A stretch of DNA of 64,000 nt from Elmis aenea (taxonomy: Eukaryota; Arthropoda; Insecta; Coleoptera; Elmidae), in assembly GCA_947652605.1 (NCBI GenBank), contig OX393577.1:20463466-20527465 (forward strand), in the 5' to 3' direction. Numbering within the stretch: the first letter of the stretch is position 1; each line of letters starts with the position of its first letter. Of the stretch, positions 10,051 through 19,320 are shown in pieces. A program made the position numbers and the translations under genes. The notes below the pieces were generated by a model. It was not told where the DNA came from and did not search any database. It saw nothing but the letters and a program-made list of their open reading frames with translations.

Positions 10051-10690
10051 TACTTGTTTAAAATCCTTTATTTTTACTTTTCTTTAACAGTTATATTTCC
10101 TAGAGGTTATTTGTTAGTTGTTTAATTGCTTTTCTTTATAGTTTTCCTCTGTTTCTAATTTTATCCTCCATTTTTATTTCTTTTATTTGCTTGGTTGTGC
10201 TGATTTTCGTCATCTTAGTAATCATTTTTTGTTTGCATTTTCTCCCCAATCCTTTCTATTATTTTTAAGAAAATCGATTCGTATCCCATTTACAATTGAT
10301 TCTTAATAAATAGTTAATAAACTTTAAGGGCTTTGATTTGACATAAACGATAATCTTACGCGCTCAAATTTACTTAGCCAAAGTTACTATTGGAAACATA
10401 TTTAAAGCTTACTTGGAGCGACCATACAAGTCCAGAGGTTTATAGGTTTATACCTCTTCAGTCTTCCGATTCGTCCAGTGTTCAGTAACTTTGCAGCTAA
10501 TGAGCTGGGACGTGAAACAATCTTTCATAATATTTGGCACTAGAGCTTTGGATCACATTTTGCACTGAACACATACAAAGAACTCGCTGTATAACTTCAT
10601 TGGGGTGCGTTGACTATTCTTAGTTTTGGCTCGAAATCGTTGCAAGATTTCTGTGATGGAGTTACTGCTAGAACTCCACATCGTGGTGCG
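10051..10690. other. Spacer, nothing recognised
   Basis: No repeat structure or protein motif recognised up to the foldback-like element. Confidence 0.4.
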
Positions 10691-11078
10691 TAAAATTGCT
10701 CGAAAACAATAGCACGAAAGAAAATTGCTCGAATACAGTTGCTCGAAAAATTGTTCCTCGAATGGAAAGTTCCTCGAAAGTCTAGTTGCTCGAATAAATT
10801 TGAATAAATTTTTTTAAGTGTAAACAAATGTACACAACTGTTCTGGTACATTTACTTATTTTGTATTTACATATTTTTTTTTAAGTACCTAACTTATTTC
10901 ATTATTTCGAGCAATAATTTTCTTTTTGAGAAATTGTTATTCCAACAACTAGGCTATCAAGGAGCTTTCCATTCGAGGAACAATTTTTCGAGCAATTGTA
11001 TTCGAGCAATTGTATTCGAGCAATAATTGTATTCGAGAAATTTTTTTTCGAGCAACTGTTTTCGAGCAATTTTCACAT
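10691..11078. mobile_element. Foldback-like element with 14-bp tandem repeat arms
   Basis: Both arms are arrays of one degenerate 14-bp word. Right arm unit TTCGAGCAATTGTA is repeated in head-to-tail order; the left arm is its inverse (TTGCTCGAA words). Arms end in AAAATTGCTCGAAAAC and its inverse. A short AT-rich centre separates them. Inverted arms built of short tandem repeats are the defining shape of Foldback-type DNA elements. The open frame at 10597-10851 is arm sequence. No target duplication resolved. A diverged relative is at 40172-40782. Confidence 0.7.
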
Positions 11079-11313
11079 AAAACCAGTACGGTCATGTTAA
11101 TTTTTAATGCTTAAAAATAAAAATAAAAGTTTACTTAGCAAAAAATAATCTTCTTGACTATTTTTCGGTGATCTATTTTATTTCTTACCTCCAAATAATT
11201 TGATATTATCGTTCTAGTTTTCTTTTATCGCGTTTCAATTTGGTACTTGTTTTTGAGTACTTGATTTCCAATGTACCAAACATAAACTTTAAGACATGTT
11301 CTCATACATTCAT

Positions 11314-11465
11314 TCATTCTAATTCACGAAGTTTTTGTCGGATTTCATTTGCTGCATCTTGAATGCGCTGCCAAAGCCGATTATCTGTTTTTGTTCGCTT
11401 TATACACTTAGCATTCATGGAACAGTAAAAAAAGAAATCCAGAGATTGGACTAATGCACTGGTGT
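11314..11465 (-). pseudogene. Tc1/mariner-like transposase, C-terminal remnant
   Basis: The minus strand reads continuously from about 11464 to a TGA at 11314-11316. It includes SLDFFFYCS, equivalent to the PLDFFLWG block before the last catalytic Asp/Glu region, then LWQRIQDAANEIRQKLREL, equivalent to the conserved RI..A...I tail of DDD-type transposases. About 50 residues survive and the N-terminal and catalytic core are absent. Assigned by motif spacing; residue identity to any named element is not known. Confidence 0.55.
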
Positions 11466-11866
11466 ATTATTTCCACAAACGAATGCTTATTTTATTTCAT
11501 TTTAAACCACAAATATGCTTAGTAACCACAGTGATGTGGTATTATGTTGACGTTCCAGATATAACGCGGATTTAAGAGCTTTCGTATTTTGGAATTTCGA
11601 ATAGGGAATGCTTATATTGTGAGGTTTTTTGTTTAATTTTTATTGATTTATTATGATATACTTTCATATTGAAGCAGTGTACAAAGTTATTGTACGTGTA
11701 CAAGATTAGGCAAATGTTCTGGAATGGCTTAATCATAGCTTCTTTTTTTTAATAACTTGAAACTACGTCTAGTCTTAAAGACTAACCAGCAGCTTATTTT
11801 TAACTTAAATTACTACTTGCAATCTCCAGAACTCTGACCCAGCGGCAGTGGCGGCTTCTCAATAAG

Positions 11867-13253
11867 CAGGGCCGTTTCTGGCGAGGGGCGAAAGCGTGCC
11901 CCGCACGTGGGCGGCCGATTTAGAGGGCGGCCAAATGCCGCCCTTGCGGTCTTAAATGTTTCACAAGAATTGAAAATAAAATATTAGTTTGAAAAATAGT
12001 ATGTAAAAATGATCAAGGATTAAAGATTTCAATCCCATACTATTCAAAAAAAATTGAAAAAACGCGTAAATCGTTCTCCAGTTTGCTTATTCGGTAATTT
12101 CGACCTGAGAGTGAAGATTGCGATTAAATTTATGTGGTCTAAAACTAATATTATAAGATGAAAAAAAATTCAATAAAAAGTCATGGAACACTAGATTATA
12201 ACGATTTTTGAAATATTCGCAGGAGTAAAGTGCCCCTATTTTAGGAGATACAAAAACAATTTATAGGAAAAAGTTATTTAGAATCTCAAAATAGGGCTAG
12301 ATTTAAATATTGATGGTCAAATTCAAAATTTTATTTTTTAAGAAATTTTAACATTCAAAAGTCTGCAACAAATGGAAAAGTTTTTTATTATCGATTTCTC
12401 AAAAAATTATATTCTTGATAAACGGTAGTGCATGGTCCAAAACTAATTTTAAATGAAAAAAAGTTTAATAAAGTCATAGGACACTAGATTTTAGCGATTT
12501 TTGAAATATTCGCAAAAGTAAATTGCTTAAAATTTTGTAATAATTGTAATTCTAGAATTTGACCGTCAAAATTTACACCTAGCCTTATTTTGAGATTCTA
12601 AATAACTTTATTCTACAATATTTTTTTTATCTCTTAAAATAAAGGCACTTTACTCTTGCAAATATTTCAAAAATCGCTAAAATCTAGTGTCCTATGAATT
12701 TTTATCGAACTTGTTTTTATCTTAAAATTAGTTTTAGACTATGCACCAACTTTAATGAAGAATACAATTTTCTGAGAAATCAATAATAAAAAACTTTTCC
12801 ATTTGTTGCAGACTTTTTGAATGTTAAAATTTCTTAAAAAATAAAATTTTGAATTTGACCATCAATATTTAAATCTAGCCCTATTTTGAAATTCTAAATA
12901 ACTTTTTCCTATAAATTGTTTTTGTATCTCATAAAATAAGGGCACTTTGCTCTTGCAAATATTTCAAAAATCCTTAAAATCCAGTGTCCTATGACTTTTT
13001 ATTAAACTTTTTTTATCCTAAAATTCGTTTTAGACCATGCACCAACTTTTATCAAAAATAAATTTTTTTGAGAAATCAATAATAAAAATGTTTACCATTT
13101 GTTGCAGACTTTTTGAATGACGCTGTATACATGTTGTTAAATATAATACTTGCAACAACAATTATTTATTTTTTTATTTAATTTTTTTTTGTTTACCGGG
13201 GCGGCGAAACGTACGTTAGCACGCGGGCGGCCAAGTACTCAGAAACGGCACTG
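11867..13253. mobile_element. hAT element B nested in element A
   Basis: Ends CAGGGCCGTTTCTG and the near inverse AGAAACGGCACTG, flanked by the perfect 8-bp duplication TCAATAAG (11859-11866 and 13254-13261). Subterminal DNA is GC-rich, with GGGCGGCC words. The core is occupied by a palindromic AT-rich repeat. No transposase recognised. Confidence 0.9.
12036..13130. repeat. Palindromic AT-rich repeat in element B
   Basis: The block around 12280-12390 (AATATTGATGGTCAAATTC, GTCTGCAACAAATGG) recurs inverted at 12760-12890. Part of it recurs again at 12945-13125, ending TTTTTGAATGACGCTGTA. The left edge is degenerate (TACTATTCAAAAAAA). This looks like a TA-ended MITE that has partly duplicated internally. 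Boundaries are approximate. Confidence 0.6.
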
Positions 13254-13387
13254 TCAATAAGTGCACATGTGCACCCCCAACTTACAATCCCAACTATGTC
13301 TCTTTTAATCATCTTTCAAACAGTTAAAATGTATTAACTAAATGGAAGTTATTTTAATTTCATTTTACATTTTATCGTGACTCAGGA

Positions 13388-13470
13388 CCGCACCGGGACT
13401 CGAATCGCTTAAATCCCCGTGAAGTGTAGTCGTAGCCGCTGCCGTGCACTGCACAAGCCACCTCGGACTC
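13388..13470 (-). repeat. Possible tRNA-derived SINE head
   Basis: The minus strand reads GTGGCTTGTGCAG, near an A box, and about 47 bases later GATTCGAGTCCCGG, near a B box (GGTTCGANTCC). Local GC content is far above the surroundings. This spacing fits a tRNA-like pol III promoter. No full cloverleaf or SINE tail was identified, so this is a candidate only. Confidence 0.35.
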
Positions 13471-13608
13471 TGATTGGAGGAGCCGTTACCCCGCTAACCC
13501 TTTGTTCCCCGTAACAGTCCACATTCTTAAGCTCGCCTATGTGCACAGTCAAAATGTGCACATTTAATTTAGATATATTGGTTTTCGTTTTATCGCGTTG
13601 CCGTTCGT

Positions 13609-14017
13609 TTGTTATTGTCGGTCTGCATTTCTGTGAATATGGAATATTCGGCCTGTGTTAGCGTGCAGTATTTAAAAACAATTCGTTTTTCTTCTTTATC
13701 TTTAGAAGAAAAGGTAAAAATCAAGAGTACCGGTCGTCCAAAACCGAATTTGTTAATCCCGAATGTAAAAAAGTGCAAAACTCGTGACTATAAAAGGACT
13801 TTTAAGATAGAAACTTATGAAAAAAGTAATTTGTTGTATGGGTGTGATGTTACTAATAGTCTCTACTGTTGTCCTTGTTTATTATTTGCAAATGATGATC
13901 AAACAGAATGGACAAAGTCAGGCGGTAAACATTTAATTCATTTAACAAAAAAAATCAAAAAACATGAAAGTTCAAGTTTGCTCCACCTCCAAAATATCAA
14001 CCCACGCGCCGCCACTG
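13609..14017 (+). pseudogene. ZMYM1/TTF-type hAT transposase, N-terminal fragment
   Basis: Open reading from 13609 (second ATG at 13639). It carries the TTF-type zinc finger signature of ZMYM1-like hAT proteins: a basic lead, RDYKRTFKIETYEKSNLLYG, then GCDVTNSLYCCPCLLF with the paired Cys, a W..GG spacing and KKHESS. It runs straight into the right terminal repeat of element A, so the catalytic and dimerisation regions are deleted. The product could at most bind DNA. Family match by motif, not by search. Confidence 0.75.
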
Positions 14018-14885
14018 CCCAGCGGCCATTCGCTCTTTTAGTCTGATGGTGTACATTTGTTTTTTGTGCACACTATATTTCAGCCTGTTCTTCACATTTC
14101 TTTTTGAAATGTTACTTCCAGCGGAGCTTGGTATCAAGAGTCATGCCCAAGTACTTAGCTGTATTTGAATATGCGATGGTCGATCCATTCTATTTTCTTG
14201 TTAGTGAACGTAGTTTGTACAGATTTATTATGATTAAGTTTTATTTTTCACTTATTGGTCCAATAGCTGGTTTGTTTACGGCTTCTTGTAATTTATTTGC
14301 AGCTTCCACTTTGCTACTTCCCATCGCTAATATTGTGGTGTCATCTGCGTAGGTTGCTACAGTTGTTCCTGTGGTTTGAGGGATATAATATGTATACAGG
14401 AGATACAATATTGGGCCAAGCACGCTACCCTGCGGTACTCCAGCGTTTATGTTTTTTTATTTCTGAATACTGTTCTTCCTGTCGAACCCAAAACATTCTT
14501 TCACAAATATAAGACACCAGGAGTTCACAGTGTTGTCTGGGCAACATTTTGTGCAGCATCTGTAGTAGCCCATGGTGCCAGACCTTATCAAAGGCCTAGG
14601 CCACATCCAGAAATACGGAACCACATACTTTCTTCTCTTCGAGTGTATTTTCTATTATAGTTGTTACCCTGAGAACTGTTTTATAGTCGAGTGCTTTTCT
14701 CGAAATCCGAACTGATGGTCCGGAAGTAGTTTTCTTTGTTCTATTATCGGCTTTAATCGTTTTATGATAATTTTTCAAAAAGTTTGGATACAACTGGAAG
14801 TAGCGATATTGGTCTATATGAGCTTACCTCATTCATAGCTAACGTTTTTTTAATATCTGACTTGTTTGAGGTTTTTCAGTTTTCT

Positions 14886-16039
14886 CAAGTAAACTTATTT
14901 ATGTTTTATAAATGGACCAATTAAATAATTAAAGCATTTAACCAAAGGTATTGTTCGGAATGAGAAAAGTTTAGTTTGCATGTAAACAAAAGCTAAATCT
15001 GCTAGTCAACTATTTCGGTGCAAATGTTAAGTACATTTTAATTCAGTAATTACGCTGTTTTCATCTAATTCAACAAGGTTTGTTTCACTCATTGCTAAAT
15101 TGTAATTTTTAAGTAAAGCTGCACTTAACCCCTTTAAAACGGGCTTTGTAGTTGTGCAATTAGCTTAATTGTTAATTTTTGTGTTTTCTCGTCACTTAAT
15201 ATTGTAAATTTAGTCAAGACAACTATAAACACAAAATATTTTCATTTAATCCTCTCTGCAAGTCGAGTGATTGAAAATGCAAATCAGTGCTGTGTACTTT
15301 AGGTTAGCATATTCAAGGATGGCAACGTCTTTTTTCAACTTATTTAGTAAAACGACTGATAAAATGGGAAACAGTTACATTTTATGCAATTTTGTAAGAA
15401 AATAATGTTGCGCAAGTTTTGAAACGGCGTAGATTGTCTGCAAACAATGCACCGCCGTCACTAGCTAAAACTAATTAATTGAAGAGCAATTTTGCAAAGT
15501 CACGTGCATTGTTTAGATAGTGGGACTCAGTCTGTGCTAGGCTTTGCTGTGCATCGCGACAAATAAATGCATATAGCTCTGATGTAATTTGGTATTCCAA
15601 ATATTGCATAGCAGAAGTTTGCATTGTCTATGAAGTTACTTCTGTGTGCTCCAATGGTTGCGTTGTACTTTAATATGGCTCCTTCTTTATAACGATATTA
15701 ATGCAGTTTCTAGCTACGTTTTACATAGCCATGCAAATACAGAGATATGTAAATTTTTCCAAATTTCGTATGTGTATGGCGGCTGTTTGTTTAACATATT
15801 AAATCTGGTCTTTTCATCCTTAAACTGTTTTATCTTTATCTTTTATGTTTCCATTATTTTGCTTTTAATTTTTTCATTTATTGCGCAAGAGTTTTTCATT
15901 TTAACCCTTCAATTCCCATGAAAAGTGCAAGTTAGATGCCGTTATTAAATATTGTTTTTGTTACGTCTATTGTTGTTATCAATGACGTAACATAAAGTTT
16001 TTTTTATTGTTGTTGTTTTTCCTGAAAATTAAGTGTCCC
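14886..16039. other. Low-repeat spacer
   Basis: No transposon ends or protein motifs recognised. Short frames such as 15646-15921 look like chance hydrophobic translations of T-rich DNA. Confidence 0.4.
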
Positions 16040-16605
16040 CCTCAGGTGCCTTTATCGTTCCTAAATATTTAAAATTTGAGATCTACCTGCTCTATCCTTT
16101 CTATAATGTTTAAAACCTTACATGATTCTTGATAACCATAGTATTGGTCTTTTTATATTAATTCTCATATTTTATCTTCTTAATGTACCTGCCCATGCCC
16201 TCAGATTATGTAGCAAGTCCAGTGACGTAGGCAGGGGGGTACTCCCATATGTTCGCAGTAAGTCGTTACAGAGACGGAATACTATAAATTTTGTGCTAAA
16301 AAAATAGGGGTTCGGCTCTTTTCACCGTATATTAACCCCCCCCCCCCATGATGAAACCATCAAACATCCTGCTGCTAAAAAATTTAAAAAGAGAGTGGTG
16401 ACCCAAAAAAAAGTGCCCACCTCTTTTTGCGTTTATTAACCCCCCTCCCAAAGAAACGTCCTGCCTAAGCCACTGTGCAAGTCCTTTTAGTTTTTATCTA
16501 GTAGCACCACATCATCTTCAGAGGCAATATTGGTTTCAGTTTATTTCATCCCCAGAAGGCTTTCCTTGACTTTTTTTGCACTTCTTAATTATTTTATCCA
16601 CTAGT
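16040..16605 (-). pseudogene. RTE-like reverse transcriptase relic
   Basis: On the minus strand this aligns by eye with 35260-35342 plus 36777-36960. Shared order: CTGGGGATGAAATAA, a degraded AEDD palm region, GGCAGGTACATTAA, TCAAGAATCATGTAAGG and TTAAATATTTAGGAACGATA (the YLG-like region). Many stops. Split by the hAT element at 16220-16475. Confidence 0.65.
16220..16475. mobile_element. Short hAT MITE, CAGTGACGTAGGCAGG ends
   Basis: Ends CAGTGACGTAGGCAGG and CCTGCCTAAGCCACTG are inverted repeats. Flanks AGCAAGTC and TGCAAGTC match at 7 of 8. Internal runs of C (ACCCCCCCCC type) are present. It splits the RTE relic, whose sequence continues on both sides. Confidence 0.85.
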
Positions 16606-17459
16606 ATTAAAGCAGTTGGTTTAAAGTACCCCTCAGTCTTACTGTCAATGTCGTTTTCAATTTTTGGGAACTACTGTTGTGGGTTTGCACATAATTTCTA
16701 CTGCTCTTATATGAACTTTACTAATTCTACAATCTCTTCTTTATTGTTTTCTACAAATCACAGAATTTGTCTGCGTTCTTTGTCATTTGCATTTTTTTTT
16801 AGAATTAACAGAGCTGATTCGGCTAATTGTAACAATTATTTCAAAATTATTAAAAACTAAAAAATATATTAAGAATTACGGCATTTATCTCCAAATTTAC
16901 AACATTGCAAAATTAAATAGCTATTTAAAAATCTGCAATTCGGTTCTATAAAATCTTCCAGAATTTCAAATCGCAAATTTTTGCATAGTTTTTGTCATAC
17001 GAATATTAATTATTAAGCTATGGTATGAGCGAAGAGTCGAATAATTAAATGAATATCCACGAAAATTAAATTGACGGAGCAGTCACCTCACTAATTTTTA
17101 GAATTTAAAATTCAAATATTTTTGTTGTGCATTTGGAAATGCATACAGTTTTAATAAAACAAGGAAAATTTTATAATAACATTGTGCAGTAACGAAGTTA
17201 CACAGCATATACGTTATTTAAATACTTTACATTGCTGATAAAATTAGTCGGTCTAGCTACCACGGCAGTCATTTACATTTTGTTATAGGTAGGTACATTT
17301 GTTGAATGTATTTTAAATAGCATTTAAATTTGAAGATTTCGTTAGTTTTAAAAGCGCATCCTTGCCTAACTAAAATTAATGAAAATTGAATGTTAATTCT
17401 TTGTTTGTTTTAAACATTGGCGCAAAAGAAAAAGATTTTATTTTCTTCTATTTATTAAA
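16606..17459. other. AT-rich spacer
   Basis: Nothing recognised. Frame 16576-16860 shows no family motif. Confidence 0.4.
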
Positions 17460-17905
17460 ATATTGTTACTAGTCTAGGGAGACTAACCTACAATTTTATT
17501 CTCAAATTCTTAAAGACTAGGTAGTTTTCCAAAATGTCCCCATGGTGTTTCTTGGTTTCTAACATAAAACACAAGTTTGTCCTGTTACGCACAGGTTCAC
17601 TATGCTCTGCTGTAGCATTGTATCGCGATATACTCGTACACTACAACAGTCCAAAAGGTTTGACTCTTTTGAGCCTTCTTTCTAAACCAGCATTATCTAG
17701 GAGCTGCAGCCTCGGTGTTGACATGGGAATGAAGTCTTCCCTCGTGCTTTTCTGTGAACTTTTTGATCTCTTCTCTGACGTTTGGGATCTTCAGATCTCT
17801 GTGTAGATGGTCATTCCGATAGTACCATGGCGCATCGACAATACCTCGGAGCACTCTATTTTGAAAGACCTGGATGTTAACTATGTTGCTTTTGGCTGCA
17901 CATCC
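17460..17905 (-). pseudogene. Jockey-like 3' end, forward half of an inverted copy
   Basis: The minus strand encodes the C-terminal tail CAAKSNIVNIQVFQNRVLRG, then APWYYRNDHLHRDLKIPNV, followed by the 3' UTR to AGTAACAATATTTTAATA at 17460. The same tail and 3' end occur on the plus strand at 30966-31417. The coding part stops abruptly at 17905, where the sequence flips strand. Confidence 0.85.
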
Positions 17906-19320
17906 CCGATTTGTTTAACTTTTTCATCACTAAGAAAATCTCTTCAAACCACATAATAGTGGGAGAAAATTTTGATCTTGACTCGGACCACTCTCCAGCA
18001 ATCATAACACTAAGTGAAGATATAATCAAGAAAGAACATAATCCAACATTAGTGAACAGAAAGGCCGACTGGGAAGGATTCCAAGAAGAATTGTCTAAAT
18101 ATATACAGCTGAATGTTCCGCTGAAGACAAAAGAGCAACTAAATCAAGAAGCCGTAAAGTTTGTTACAGACATACAACAGGCTACCTAGAAAAATACACC
18201 TAAAACCAAGAGATTAACGGTTGGTTACTATCCATTGGAAATTAAAAAAATTATTGGCCGAAAAAAGGAAGCCAAGGAAAAAGTGGCAACGAACAAGAGC
18301 ACCAGACGGCAAAACCAGATTAAATAGTGCTACCCAAAAACTAAGAAGAGCAATTATGAATTTAAAAAATGAATCTATAAACAAATACTTATCAGAGCTA
18401 ACAGATGGTAAGGAAACAGATTATACCCTCTGGAAGATTACCAAAAAACTAAAACGACCGTGCATGCAAAGCGCACCAATCATATCCTTAGATGGAAGCT
18501 GAGCAAAGACCAATCACCAAAAAGCAGAAGTGTTTGCTAACCAAGAACAAACTTTTCAGCCAAATGATGGCCAGCTTGTGCAAGAACTACCAAAATCTAA
18601 GGGCGAAGAAATAAACATAGACCTGGTTACTCCAAAAGAAGTTGCAGCAGAAATTAGATCCAATATTAGCTCGAAAAGGGCCCCCGGATATGATCTCGTG
18701 ACCGGAGAAATACTCGAGAAGCTGCATACGAAAGCAATAGTAAAACTAACTTACCTGATAAATAATAATATGAATGTCCGTTTTGTATTAGTTTCAATAG
18801 AAAAAAATGAAAAATCTGGAATTTCTGGAAGATTATCTTTATTATTTCACGTTATATTTCTTTCGTTTCGTTTATATATTCATAAGCATTCTCAGGAAAT
18901 TCCAGATTTTTCATTTCTTTTCTATTGAAACTATTGCCTGATAAACGCGGCATTCCCCCTAAAACATGTGCCAGACGTCTGAAAAGCGACTGAGGTAATT
19001 ATGATTGCCAAACCTGGCAAACCCCCGAAAAACGACTCATCATATAGATCTATTTCGCTTCTCCCAATAGTGTCAAAATTATTTGAAAAACTGCTCCTAA
19101 AGCCAATGTTTTGGGACCTATTTTATACTTGCTGTACACTTGCGACATTCCACAGATTCAAAATGTCACAATTGCAACTTTTGCTGACGATACAGCCATC
19201 TTGGCACTTGGTAATGACAATGTAGAAACAGCTGCTAAACTTCAAGAAGCATGCAACAGAGTAACTGATTGGACTAAGAGGTGGAGAGTAAGAATCAACG
19301 AGAAAATAAATATTCAAAAA
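17906..19320 (+). pseudogene. Jockey-like endonuclease and RT remnant, inverted half
   Basis: Plus strand, beginning with the end of the endonuclease (FFITKKISSN, DLDSDHSPAIITLS). Then comes the linker before RT, TPKEVAAEIRSNISSKRAPG (RT block 1), a break caused by the insert at 18763-18936, then MIAKPGKPPKNDSSYRSISL and LLPIVSKLFEKLLLK. A deletion then joins to LGPILYLLYT-like sequence, IATFADDTAILALG (palm) and WTKRWRVRIN. Frameshifts and stops make it inactive. Together with 17460-17905 it forms one head-to-head copy. Confidence 0.85.
18763..18936. mobile_element. 174-bp palindromic insert in the Jockey frame
   Basis: Flanked by the 9-bp word CCTGATAAA at 18754-18762 and 18937-18945. Arms TAGTTTCAATAGAAAAAAAT and AAAATCTGGAATTTC recur inverted at the right side. 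Removing one 9-mer and the insert restores the Jockey reading LTYLIN. A 9-bp duplication would fit a Mutator-like MITE, but the repeat ends lie some bases inside the left duplication, so the class is unsure. Confidence 0.65.

Larger units (their letters stand above)
11846..14017. mobile_element. hAT element A (ZMYM1-like) in the Jockey relic
   Basis: Ends CAGTGGCGGC and GCCGCCACTG, flanked on both sides by the perfect 8-bp duplication CCCAGCGG (11838-11845 and 14018-14025). Only 21 bp of its left end precede element B. After B, the rest carries a possible SINE head and a transposase N-terminal fragment. Without B and its duplication it would be about 777 bp. It shares its terminal repeat with the hAT at 35343-36776. 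Confidence 0.9.
11745..14885 (-). pseudogene. Jockey-like retrotransposon relic split by a hAT element
   Basis: Minus-strand reverse transcriptase remains. Around 14780-14590 is TIIENTLEEKKVCGSVFLDV, then FDKVWHHGLL, then LGPILYLLYT and the palm motif VATYADDTTI near 14345. NTAKYLGMTLDTKLRWK lies near 14140. Several frameshifts and stops separate these. The frame continues to 14018, then resumes at 11845 with the 3' end (words TTAGTCTTTAAGACTAG) near 11745-11800. The gap is the hAT element at 11846-14017, whose 8-bp duplication is perfect. 5' truncated; inactive. Confidence 0.8.

Noticed and set aside
10597..10851. 84-codon minus-strand frame
   Set aside because: It is the foldback left arm read as protein.
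10691..11078. CRISPR-like array of short repeats
   Set aside because: Units are contiguous with no unique spacers, arms are inverted, and the context is eukaryotic.
15646..15921. 91-codon frame resembling a membrane protein
   Set aside because: Hydrophobic bias is expected from T-rich DNA; no start context or homology motif.
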